A stretch of 5,660 nucleotides of DNA from UBA8514 sp050251415 (GTDB lineage Bacteria; Bacillota; Clostridia; Lachnospirales; Anaerotignaceae): contig JBFWMT010000086.1 in NCBI GenBank assembly GCA_050251415.1, forward strand, positions 1-5,660, read 5' to 3'. The translations under genes and the position numbers were made by a program. The notes beneath the pieces are model-generated. The model saw only the letters and a program-made list of their open reading frames with translations, was not told the DNA's origin and searched no databases. This document shows, one piece after another, positions 1 to 5,443 of the stretch (its first letter is position 1; the number at the start of each line of letters is the position of its first letter).

Positions 1-266
1 TTGATAATAACTTCCATAGTTGTGTTTTCTTAATTGGAATTTTTAATTATTTTGTCATCAACATCTGTAAAATTTTGTATATAAGTAACCTCGTAGCCCT
101 TGTATTCCATGTAACGGCGCACCGTATCAAATGTTACGTAAGGCCTTGCATTGCCAATGTGTATATAGTTATAAACAGTTGGACCACAAACATACATTTT
201 AACTTTTCCTTCTTCAATTGGCACAAACTCTTCTTTTTTTCTTGTAAGTGTATTATACAGCTTCAT
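1..266 (-). CDS. cysS: Cysteinyl-tRNA synthetase, N-terminal part, interrupted by in-frame stop
   Basis: Class I aminoacyl-tRNA synthetase that charges tRNA-Cys in the cytoplasm. The N-terminus is typical: MKLYNTLTRKKEEF, a zinc-ligand Cys at residue 27 in KMYVCGPTVYN, the HIGH-type signature as HIGN (residues 36-39), and the NFTDVDDKII motif (65-74). The ATG at 264-266 follows the ribosome binding site AAGGGGAG (273-280) with a 6-base spacer. The gene lies 19 bp behind cysE and so is probably under the same T-box. Oddity: codon 79 (positions 30-32) is TAA. Beyond it the same frame continues as ENTTMEVII to the window edge, which fits the usual family stretch (KII..N-E-E...EI) with the stop replacing a Glu codon. 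A frameshift is not needed to explain this; one GAA-to-TAA change is enough. The 78-residue product alone would lack most of the catalytic domain, the KMSKS loop and the anticodon-binding region. The identity is certain; whether the gene is functional is not. The rest of the gene is outside the window. Confidence 0.9.
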
Positions 267-285
267 TGTAATCTCCCCTTATATT

Positions 286-933
286 TTATTTTTCACTCTC
301 GTTTTTCAAAAGTAAGTTTTCTAAAACCTCAATTCTTTGTTGCAACTGATTAATTTCGTCTTCAACAATATCAGGAACTTTAAGCTGGTCAAGAGTGTCA
401 GATGGATGTGCCTCTTGGGTATTTTTATCTTTGCTGCTCCATTTGGCAGGCACACCAACTGCGGTTACATCATCCGGCACATCTCTAAGTACAACCGAAC
501 CGCTTCCAATACGTACATTGTTGCCAACGTTTATTGGTCCAAGTACCTTAACACCGCTGCCAATAAGTACATTGTTACCAATGGTAGGATGGCGTTTTCC
601 ACTGTCTTTGCCTGTTCCTCCAAGGGTTACACCTTGATAAATAAGCACGTTATCACCAATTTCACAGGTTTCTCCTATTACAACTCCCATGCCATGGTCT
701 ATAAAAAAACCTTTGCCTATTTTTGCACCAGGATGAATTTCTATTCCTGTGAGAAGTCTTGAAAATTGAGATATAAACCTAGCTAGAAAAAACCATTTTT
801 TCTTATAGAAAAAGTGTGCAAAGCGGTGGTTTACATTGGCCCAAAACCCTGGGTAAAGTATAACCTCTATACTGCTTTTTATTGCAGGGTCTTTTTCCTT
901 AATTACTTTAATTTCATTGCTTAAAAATGACAC
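286..933 (-). CDS. cysE: Serine O-acetyltransferase (CysE/EpsC type)
   Basis: Transfers acetyl from acetyl-CoA to L-serine, giving O-acetylserine for cysteine synthesis in the cytoplasm. The protein is 215 aa, shorter than the roughly 270-aa enterobacterial enzyme and normal for the Firmicute form. A short helical N-terminal part (1-60) precedes a left-handed beta-helix of hexapeptide repeats (about 64-155). Active-site signatures are visible: IHPGAKIG (66-73), the Asp-His pair at 79-80 in IDHGMGVVIGET, VTLGGTGK (102-109) and the RHP histidine at 115. The C-terminal tail (about 185-213) looks like a short coiled coil. I chose the GTG at 931-933 because GGAGGAG (941-947) sits 7 bases upstream and the protein then begins MSFLSNEIKVI, as expected for the family. 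An in-frame ATG at 994-996 falls in the loop of the T-box terminator and cannot be the normal start. It is followed closely by cysS and preceded by the Cys T-box. Confidence 0.95.
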   Translation of the reverse strand: MSFLSNEIKVIKEKDPAIKSSIEVILYPGFWANVNHRFAHFFYKKKWFFLARFISQFSRLLTGIEIHPGAKIGKGFFIDHGMGVVIGETCEIGDNVLIYQGVTLGGTGKDSGKRHPTIGNNVLIGSGVKVLGPINVGNNVRIGSGSVVLRDVPDDVTAVGVPAKWSSKDKNTQEAHPSDTLDQLKVPDIVEDEINQLQQRIEVLENLLLKNESEK

Positions 934-971
934 CGTTAAACTCCTCCATACATTATTTTTTATAAACATAC

Positions 972-1009
972 AAAAAGCTTCGTCTTTGACATACATCAGA
1001 GACGAAGCT
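972..1009 (-). terminator. Intrinsic terminator of the T-box leader
   Basis: A 10-bp perfect stem (arms 1000-1009 and 976-985, AGCTTCGTCT with AGACGAAGCT) with a 14-base loop runs into UUUUU. Its 5' arm contains the CGUCU bases needed by the antiterminator, so the two structures are mutually exclusive, as expected for transcriptional T-boxes. It lies 38 bases before the cysE start codon. Confidence 0.9.
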
Positions 1010-1228
1010 GCAAACTCCGTGGTTCCACTCTTATTGGGACAATCATCCCCTCTTTAAGATACCGTAACGTGGTGTACGTATTGGGCTAAACCTTTTAAAG
1101 GATTCACCCAATCAGCTCAGGAATGCACTTCGCAAACATTCACCTTAAACCGCTTGCACCCAAGTAAAAATCTACTAGGCGGTTCTCTCTGTCAGGTTTG
1201 TGGTTTACTACTCTTTCCGTCACAGCTT
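972..1228 (-). promoter_or_regulatory. T-box riboswitch, cysteine-specific (cysE-cysS leader)
   Basis: This 5' leader senses uncharged tRNA-Cys and lets transcription continue into cysE-cysS. Stem I begins near 1220 (GACGGAAAGAGTAGT). Its distal hairpin has the arms AACCGC and GCGGTT. The specifier sits in CGAAGTGCATTCC, with UGC (Cys) at 1125-1127 followed by a purine. A later hairpin pairs ATTGGG with CCCAAT (Stem III-like). The T-box itself is AGAGTGGAACCACGG (1017-1031). Its seven-base bulge UGGAACC is flanked by AGAG and ACG, which can pair with CGU-CUCU in the following terminator arm to form the antiterminator. The bulge UGGA would pair with an acceptor end UCCA, and bacterial tRNA-Cys has U73, so both tRNA contacts agree on cysteine. 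A weak promoter (TTGTCT, 16 bp, TAAAAG; 1253-1226) overlaps the end of ispF; I would not rely on it. Confidence 0.93.
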
Positions 1229-1705
1229 TTATTTTTTATTTTCAATAAGACAAATAGAAGTTGCTGAAATACCCTCTCCACTACCAGTAAAACCAAGTCC
1301 TTCTTCAGTCGTAGCCTTAATATTTATCTGATCTATATCTATGCCAAGTGCCACCGAAATGTTACATCGCATATCATAAATATAAGGTAACATTTTTGGT
1401 TTTTGAGCAATTATAGTCGTATCAATATTTATTATACTATATCCTTTGCCATCAAGCAAGTAAAAAACTTCTTTTAAAAGCTTAATACTTGAAATTCCTT
1501 TGAATTTCTCGTCTGTGTCAGGAAAATGCTTTCCAATGTCGCCCAAAGCTGCCGCTCCTAGCAGCGCATCCATAATTGAATGGGTAAGTACATCTGCATC
1601 AGAGTGCCCAAGCAAACCTTTCTCAAATGGAATATCCACCCCACCTATAATAAGTTTTCTATTTTCAACCAATTTATGTACATCATAGCCAGAGCCTATG
1701 CGCAT
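1229..1705 (-). CDS. ispF: 2-C-methyl-D-erythritol 2,4-cyclodiphosphate synthase
   Basis: MEP-pathway enzyme that cyclises CDP-methylerythritol 2-phosphate, releasing CMP, on the route to IPP and DMAPP; cytoplasmic trimer. At 158 aa it has the full family length. Visible motifs are the metal ligands Asp8 and His10 in SGYDVH, the HSDADVLTH loop with His34 and His42, DIGKHFPD (56-63) and the substrate/CDP motif KATTEEGLGFTG (130-141). The ATG at 1703-1705 has GGGAGG (1715-1720) 9 bases upstream. In many Firmicutes ispF follows ispD and precedes gltX, cysE and cysS. Here ispD and gltX are absent next to it, an HD-domain gene lies upstream, and the cysE T-box leader follows directly after the stop codon. 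The gene sits behind a terminator hairpin, so it probably depends on read-through or on a promoter I could not identify. Confidence 0.96.
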   Translation of the reverse strand: MRIGSGYDVHKLVENRKLIIGGVDIPFEKGLLGHSDADVLTHSIMDALLGAAALGDIGKHFPDTDEKFKGISSIKLLKEVFYLLDGKGYSIINIDTTIIAQKPKMLPYIYDMRCNISVALGIDIDQINIKATTEEGLGFTGSGEGISATSICLIENKK

Positions 1706-1730
1706 AGTAACATTCCTCCCAATTTTATTT

Positions 1731-1772
1731 ATAAAACAAAGGCATTTTAGATTTTACTCTAAAACGCCTTTG
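1731..1772 (-). terminator. Terminator hairpin overlapping the end of the HD-domain gene
   Basis: A 15-bp stem (arms 1758-1772 and 1737-1751, one G-U pair) with a 6-base loop is followed by UUUUAUAAAUAAA. The 5' arm encodes the last codons of the HD gene and its TAA stop lies in the loop. The U-tract has only four consecutive U, so it may be a partial terminator that reduces, rather than stops, transcription into ispF. Confidence 0.75.
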
Positions 1773-2272
1773 CATTTTTGACCTACAACTTCTTCCTTCG
1801 TAAAAACTTCAAATACCGCACATATTTTATCCGCAAAAGTAAGCACATACCCCTCTTTGTAGCGAGGAGGCACTAATGTGCATGGCCACATATGCTTTCT
1901 GATGCTATCTTCTTCTATTTTATTAATTTCGCATACTTTTTTGGCATTGTCAACCGCAATACGTGGATGCCACGCTGCATGGTTACTTCTTAAAAACTTT
2001 TTAACACGCCAGTCGTAAAAATAAAGGTCGTGCAATAAACCTGCCCTAGCAGCCGAACGATAATCCCAGCCCATTTTTAAGCACACAATGAAGCTGTAAT
2101 AAGAAACATTAATGCTATGCTGTAGACGACTTGTGTGGTTGTGCTGTTCCCAATTATCAAGTTTTTTAATTTTCTCGCTGTCTATAATATCGCTTACACA
2201 ATCAAAGTACAATCTGGCTTTATCATCAGATGCATTATGCAAATTAACTTTAGAACCAATAGCTCTCATCAT
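1754..2272 (-). CDS. HD-domain phosphohydrolase of unknown substrate
   Basis: A 172-aa soluble protein with an HD domain. The metal-binding series is complete: His52 (RLQHS), His81-Asp82 (GLLHDLYFYDW), His102 (AAWHPR), His127 (RKHMWP) and Asp148 (FADKI). This pattern, with two extra histidines between the HD doublet and the last Asp, is typical of HD hydrolases with a multi-metal centre, such as phosphodiesterases and nucleotide phosphatases. The substrate cannot be read from sequence. No signal peptide or membrane segment is visible. The ATG at 2270-2272 follows AAGGTGG (2282-2288) by 9 bases; a second ATG comes directly after it and would shorten the protein by one residue. The gene lies about 160 bp behind spoVAE, where bacilli often carry further spoVA genes, but it shares no similarity with SpoVAEa or SpoVAF that I can see. 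It may be independent, since a promoter candidate precedes it. Confidence 0.85.
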   Translation of the reverse strand: MMRAIGSKVNLHNASDDKARLYFDCVSDIIDSEKIKKLDNWEQHNHTSRLQHSINVSYYSFIVCLKMGWDYRSAARAGLLHDLYFYDWRVKKFLRSNHAAWHPRIAVDNAKKVCEINKIEEDSIRKHMWPCTLVPPRYKEGYVLTFADKICAVFEVFTKEEVVGQKCKGVLE

Positions 2273-2316
2273 ATATCATATCCACCTTGTTTTAGTCAGA
2301 TTTAAGTAACAAAGAG

Positions 2317-2325
2317 AGTATAACA
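2317..2325 (-). promoter_or_regulatory. Candidate extended -10 promoter for the HD-domain gene
   Basis: The minus strand reads TG-T-TATACT, a good extended -10 element, 45 bases before the HD start codon. The -35 position (TTTATT at 17 bp) is poor, which extended -10 promoters tolerate. In DNA this AT-rich a chance match is possible. Confidence 0.4.
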
Positions 2326-2431
2326 TATAGTTAACATAAAATAAATAGTTTTTTTAAACCTTAATAATTTTTTTTATATTTTTACAATTTATTTACATTT
2401 CTTTAGAATAATTCGTTAAGCTAATTACTGC
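2326..2431. other. AT-rich spacer between spoVAE and the HD-domain gene
   Basis: No ORF or RNA gene is visible. The stretch contains long A and T runs. Only a weak 7-bp hairpin follows the spoVAE stop, without a U-tract after it, so I see no convincing terminator for the spoVA operon here. Read-through into the HD gene is possible. Confidence 0.5.
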
Positions 2432-2788
2432 TTACCCCTTAGGCTTTGGGTTAAATAATAGTGCGGCTAAAAATGCAAACATTACCGCCACACTTATTCC
2501 TCCCGAAGAAGCCTTTAATCCTCCGGTAAATATGCCAAGGAAGCCTATTTTGTCTATCTCTTCCTTAACCCCTTCGCTAAGCACATACCCAAACCCAGTA
2601 AGCGGTACTGTTGCCCCAGCACCACCAAATTCTACTATGCTTTTATACAACCCAAGTCCGCCTAAAATACAGCCTAAGCATACATATATTACCAATATTC
2701 TTCCCGATGTAAGCTTTGTTTTATCTACTAATATTTGGCCTATTAGGCATATGATTCCGCCTACAAAAAAAGCTTTAAAATAATCCAT
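2432..2788 (-). CDS. spoVAE: Stage V sporulation protein AE (SpoVAEb type)
   Basis: Small integral membrane protein of the SpoVA DPA channel in the forespore/spore inner membrane. At 118 aa it has the normal length for SpoVAEb. It opens MDYFKAFFVGGIICLIGQ and carries the family's central LTSGRILVIYV, GGLGLYKSIVEFGGAGA and VPLTGFGY motifs. Hydrophobic segments lie at about 5-20, 31-50, 57-70 and 96-113. It is a paralogue of SpoVAC (shared GG.IC..G and GAG..VP.TGF patterns). The ATG at 2786-2788 is 4 bases after the spoVAD stop, and its ribosome binding site GGAG lies in the last codons of spoVAD, so translation is probably coupled. It is the last spoVA gene here; spoVAEa and spoVAF do not follow. 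Confidence 0.96.
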   Translation of the reverse strand: MDYFKAFFVGGIICLIGQILVDKTKLTSGRILVIYVCLGCILGGLGLYKSIVEFGGAGATVPLTGFGYVLSEGVKEEIDKIGFLGIFTGGLKASSGGISVAVMFAFLAALLFNPKPKG

Positions 2789-2792
2789 TTTT

Positions 2793-3803
2793 TCACTCCA
2801 TCTCTATAGCTACTGCATGGGCAATTGCTGGTATTGCCTCACCTTGCTGGCTACTAGTAGTGCTCATTAGTGCGCCCGTAGGCACAAGCAACATTTTCTT
2901 TATTTTTCCATGATTAATAAGTGTATTGTAATATCCACAAAATGTTGCCGCCGCACATCCGCAACCACTTCCTCCACTATGGGTATCCTGTTTCTCCCTA
3001 TCAAATATTTCTATTCCGCAATCCGTAAGGTTTTCATCTAAAATATAGCCCTCATCCCTCAAAAGTTTTCTTAAAATGGTTCTGCCGATGTACCCCAAAT
3101 CTCCCGTTGCTATAACATCATAATATTCAGGGTTCCGTCCTGTATCCTGTAAATGTGCGGCTATTACCTGACACGCCGCTGGTGCCATTGCCGCACCCAT
3201 ATTTGCTGCATCCTTAATCCCCATATCCACAATTTTGCCTGTAGTTACATGGGTTATTTTTGGACCGCACCCATCCTTGCCAATCACAACCGCTCCGTTT
3301 CCTGTTACAGTCCACGTAGCCGATGGAGGCCGTTGCGTACCCATTTCCAAAGGAAACCGAAACTGTTTTTCCGCAGAACAAAAGTGACTGCCTGCTCCGC
3401 AAAGCACATTTGTTGCAAATCCTCCATCCACAGCCATTGCACCAAGGCTCATGGACTCACCCATAGTGGAACATGCACCAAAAAGCCCAAAAAACGGAAT
3501 TTTAAAATCCTTTAATCCAAATGTTGAACCACAGCATTGGTTAAGCAAATCTCCTGAAAAAACATAGTCAATATCCTTTGTTTTAATTGATGCTTTGTTT
3601 ATTGCCAAAGCCATTGTTTCACGAACAAACTTGCTTTCTGCTTTCTCCCAACTATCCTCGCCCCAGTTTGCGTCATCAATAACCTTGTCGAAAAAATTTA
3701 CCAATGGGCCCTCGCCCTCTTTTTTACCAACAATGGCAGCCGCCGAAACGATAATAGGAGGATTTGCAAACCTAATTGTCTGATTTCCAATTTTTTTACT
3801 CAT
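2793..3803 (-). CDS. spoVAD: Stage V sporulation protein AD, DPA-binding
   Basis: SpoVAD has a thiolase / ketoacyl-synthase-like fold, binds dipicolinic acid directly in the B. subtilis protein, and works with the membrane SpoVA proteins to import DPA. The 336 aa match the family length (338 in B. subtilis). It begins MSKKIGNQTIRFANPP. A thiolase-like Cys at 111 lies in FGACSTMGESMS, followed by GAGSHFCSAEKQFRFPLE and QRPPSATWTVTGNGA, which are strongly conserved in SpoVAD. Near the C-terminus are DTHSGGSGCGC and LVPTGALMSTTSSQQGE. No membrane segment is evident. I chose the ATG at 3801-3803: it overlaps the spoVAC stop as TAATG and has AAGGGGAT just upstream, and the protein then starts as the family does. 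An upstream in-frame ATG at 3918-3920 would add 39 residues encoded inside spoVAC and is rejected. Confidence 0.97.
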   Translation of the reverse strand: MSKKIGNQTIRFANPPIIVSAAAIVGKKEGEGPLVNFFDKVIDDANWGEDSWEKAESKFVRETMALAINKASIKTKDIDYVFSGDLLNQCCGSTFGLKDFKIPFFGLFGACSTMGESMSLGAMAVDGGFATNVLCGAGSHFCSAEKQFRFPLEMGTQRPPSATWTVTGNGAVVIGKDGCGPKITHVTTGKIVDMGIKDAANMGAAMAPAACQVIAAHLQDTGRNPEYYDVIATGDLGYIGRTILRKLLRDEGYILDENLTDCGIEIFDREKQDTHSGGSGCGCAAATFCGYYNTLINHGKIKKMLLVPTGALMSTTSSQQGEAIPAIAHAVAIEME

Positions 3804-4258
3804 TACATCCCCTTCTCTATAAAAAAATATATAAATCCAACTACCATTGATGTTACAAGCCCGTACACAATTACAGGCCCTGCCACAGTAAACATTTTTG
3901 CTGCCAAACCAAATATCCAACCTTCTTTTTTAAACTCAATTGCCGGCGAAACCATTGAGTTAGCAAAACCTGTTATTGGTACAAATGTACCTGCGCCACT
4001 GAACTTACCTAACTTGCTGAAAAGCCCAAGCCCCGTAAGAAGTGCTGTTATACCAATAAGTACAATATTTACCAATAAAGACACTTCATCTTTTGTAAAA
4101 TCGTAGTTAGAAAAAAACTTGTTCATCGCTTCACCTGCCGTGCAAATTAATCCACCAACTACAAAGGCTTTAATGCAGTTGGTAAGTAATTTGCTGTTTG
4201 GTGAAACCATATCAACCATTTTGCTGTATTCCTGTTTACTTTCATTATTTTCTTCCAT
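3803..4258 (-). CDS. spoVAC: Stage V sporulation protein AC
   Basis: Integral membrane component of the SpoVA DPA channel; in B. subtilis SpoVAC acts as a mechanosensitive channel. The 151 aa comprise a hydrophilic N-terminus (1-27) with the family-like YSKMV..VSP segment, then the CIKAFVVGGLICTAGE motif (28-43). Hydrophobic segments lie at about 30-45, 60-80, 90-105 and 122-147. The motif SGAGTFVPITGFANSM (87-102) is shared with SpoVAE. The ATG at 4256-4258 has GGAGG 6 bases upstream. It starts 12 bases after the spoVAB stop, and its TAA shares one base with the spoVAD ATG. Confidence 0.97.
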   Translation of the reverse strand: MEENNESKQEYSKMVDMVSPNSKLLTNCIKAFVVGGLICTAGEAMNKFFSNYDFTKDEVSLLVNIVLIGITALLTGLGLFSKLGKFSGAGTFVPITGFANSMVSPAIEFKKEGWIFGLAAKMFTVAGPVIVYGLVTSMVVGFIYFFIEKGM

Positions 4259-4270
4259 GTCTATCCTCCG

Positions 4271-4696
4271 TTAATAAAATTTAGGCAAAACAAAATATGC
4301 CAGTGCACCAAATACTTTCCCCAATGCCAGTGCCAATACAAAAACTGAAAGTCCCTTTGTAAGCCTTGCCCTTCGCATAAAAATAGGTACTACATCAATA
4401 ATTTCAGCCAGAGAAACTGCAAGACTTCCAACAAATACCCCAACAGCAAGTGAAATTATTGCTGGTAGAAAAACTCCAATTCGGAATTTATAGTCAATAA
4501 ACAATTCTAAGCAACCTAAAATTCCTCCTAAAATTATCGCATCTTCATATAACATAATTTTATCTTGTGTTCCCGTTTTTTGAGCAAACCTTGGCACAAT
4601 GCCAATTATTGCAATAAAAGAGAATATGCCACCAGCTACTATTACCCCAGAAGAAAAACCTATAATTGCAAGAGCAATATTTTTAATCATTACCAT
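4271..4696 (-). CDS. spoVAB: Stage V sporulation protein AB
   Basis: Very hydrophobic 141-aa membrane protein of the SpoVA operon. About four membrane segments are visible (roughly 7-34, 52-66, 73-98 and 115-137). Conserved features include the N-terminal GFSSGVIVAGG, the GIVPRFAQKT loop (32-41), the acidic LYEDAIILGG and the C-terminal LGKVFGALAYF. Its own biochemical role is not established. The ATG at 4694-4696 overlaps the spoVAA stop as TAATG. A second ATG two codons later (4688-4690) is an equally reasonable start, because GGGAGG and AAAGG both lie upstream at workable spacing. Confidence 0.94.
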   Translation of the reverse strand: MVMIKNIALAIIGFSSGVIVAGGIFSFIAIIGIVPRFAQKTGTQDKIMLYEDAIILGGILGCLELFIDYKFRIGVFLPAIISLAVGVFVGSLAVSLAEIIDVVPIFMRRARLTKGLSVFVLALALGKVFGALAYFVLPKFY

Positions 4697-5313
4697 TAAC
4701 CTTTGCCCTCCCTGTTTTTTCCAAGGGTTTCAACCTCATTTCTTATAACCTCATCCTCGTAAGTAGTCATCTCCACCTCTATTGGGGTTGGGTCCATTGT
4801 AATTTTTAGTTTAGAAAAATGATTAAAGAACACAATTATACCAACAGCCAATCCTATGGAGTATGGAATTTCCAAAATATATGGTTCGTCGTTTTCAATT
4901 CCGAAAAACGTGTAGTAATAACCTTCCATGATTTGGGGTATTTCTCCATCAGAATGAAAGCTCATAATTGCCGTTGACGCACCAAAAAACAAAATTACAA
5001 CAATAGTAAGTATTTTAAAACCCATCCATAACTTATTTTCTTTGCGTGGATTTGGCTCAAACTCAATAACCACATCTGTTTCTCCCATATTTACAACGGT
5101 TGCCTTAGGCTCTATATTTGTAATCGCCTTCACTATGTCCATAATGGAAACCAGATAATTATTTCTTTTGTCTCCATTAATTTTCAGCACAACAACATTC
5201 TTTATTGTTTCACTATTAAAATCGGCACAATATACCTCCGCTACATCTTTAAGATAAATAATCTTTTTAATTTCCGCCTTATATTTTTTTACAGGCTTAA
5301 TATAAATATCCAT
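4696..5313 (-). CDS. spoVAA: Stage V sporulation protein AA
   Basis: First gene of the SpoVA operon; a 205-aa protein (206 in B. subtilis) needed for DPA uptake during sporulation. The soluble N-terminal domain (1-92) is followed by a membrane segment at about 97-119 and a second at about 150-166. The signature FNHF and then DPTPIEVEMTTYEDEV (174-189) follow the second segment. I place the start at the ATG 5311-5313: AGAGGTGA (5319-5326) is 5 bases upstream. A GTG at 5320-5322, three codons earlier, lies inside that ribosome binding site and is unlikely. A SigG-like promoter sits directly upstream, consistent with forespore expression. The presence of AA and AB matters because many clostridia keep only spoVAC, AD and AE. 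Confidence 0.95.
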   Translation of the reverse strand: MDIYIKPVKKYKAEIKKIIYLKDVAEVYCADFNSETIKNVVVLKINGDKRNNYLVSIMDIVKAITNIEPKATVVNMGETDVVIEFEPNPRKENKLWMGFKILTIVVILFFGASTAIMSFHSDGEIPQIMEGYYYTFFGIENDEPYILEIPYSIGLAVGIIVFFNHFSKLKITMDPTPIEVEMTTYEDEVIRNEVETLGKNREGKG

Positions 5314-5333
5314 TCTCTTCACCTCTGCAAGTC

Positions 5334-5363
5334 TATTATTTTCACATTTGGTAAAAAAAATAC
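5334..5363 (-). promoter_or_regulatory. SigG-like promoter of the spoVA operon
   Basis: GTATT (5359-5363), 18 bases, then AATAATA (5334-5340) on the minus strand. The Bacillus SigG consensus is GYATR-18-CATNMTA, so four of five and six of seven positions agree with exact spacing. Known spoVA operons are SigG-controlled. The predicted transcript start, about 5327, would leave only about 13 bases before the spoVAA ATG, just enough for its ribosome binding site. The run of T in the spacer comes from the upstream terminator. Confidence 0.65.
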
Positions 5364-5427
5364 AAAAAATAGGCTATATAATAAATTCTAAGATAAAATA
5401 TTCCTCTTAGAATTTATTATATAGCCT
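5353..5427 (-). terminator. Strong intrinsic terminator upstream of spoVAA
   Basis: A perfect 23-bp inverted repeat (5371-5393 and 5405-5427) with an 11-base loop. On the minus strand it is followed by AUUUUUUGUAUUUUUUUU. It begins 16 bases after the stop of the preceding gene and insulates spoVA from it. On the plus strand the repeat is not followed by a T-run, so the terminator is one-directional. Confidence 0.92.
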
Positions 5428-5443
5428 TTACGCTTAAGCTTAT

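Noticed and set aside
75..762. Plus-strand ORFs opposite cysS and cysE (75-353, 337-762, 395-637)
   Set aside because: They are antisense to well-recognised genes, have no recognisable domains and are composed of translated complements of conserved motifs.
934..996. N-terminal extension of cysE from an ATG at 994-996
   Set aside because: The ATG lies in the loop of the T-box terminator, has no ribosome binding site, and adds 21 residues unlike the family. The GTG at 931-933 with GGAGGAG is far better.
2340..2400. T-rich run on the plus strand as a terminator
   Set aside because: There is no stable hairpin before the T-run and no plus-strand gene upstream that would need one.
2532..3783. Plus-strand ORFs opposite spoVAE and spoVAD (2532-2783, 3153-3515, 3595-3783), and a minus-strand out-of-frame ORF at 3214-3402
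   Set aside because: All overlap strongly conserved spoVA genes and have low-complexity or non-family sequence.
3804..3920. N-terminal extension of spoVAD from an ATG at 3918-3920
   Set aside because: It is fully inside spoVAC in another frame and gives Cys-rich, non-family sequence; the TAATG start at 3801-3803 gives a normal SpoVAD.
5314..5322. GTG start for spoVAA at 5320-5322
   Set aside because: The GTG is part of the ribosome binding site AGAGGTGA that serves the ATG at 5311-5313.
5371..5427. Perfect 23-bp inverted repeat as a transposon end or MITE
   Set aside because: It sits 16 bases after a stop codon and is followed by a long U-tract on the same strand, as a terminator is. No flanking target duplication is seen.
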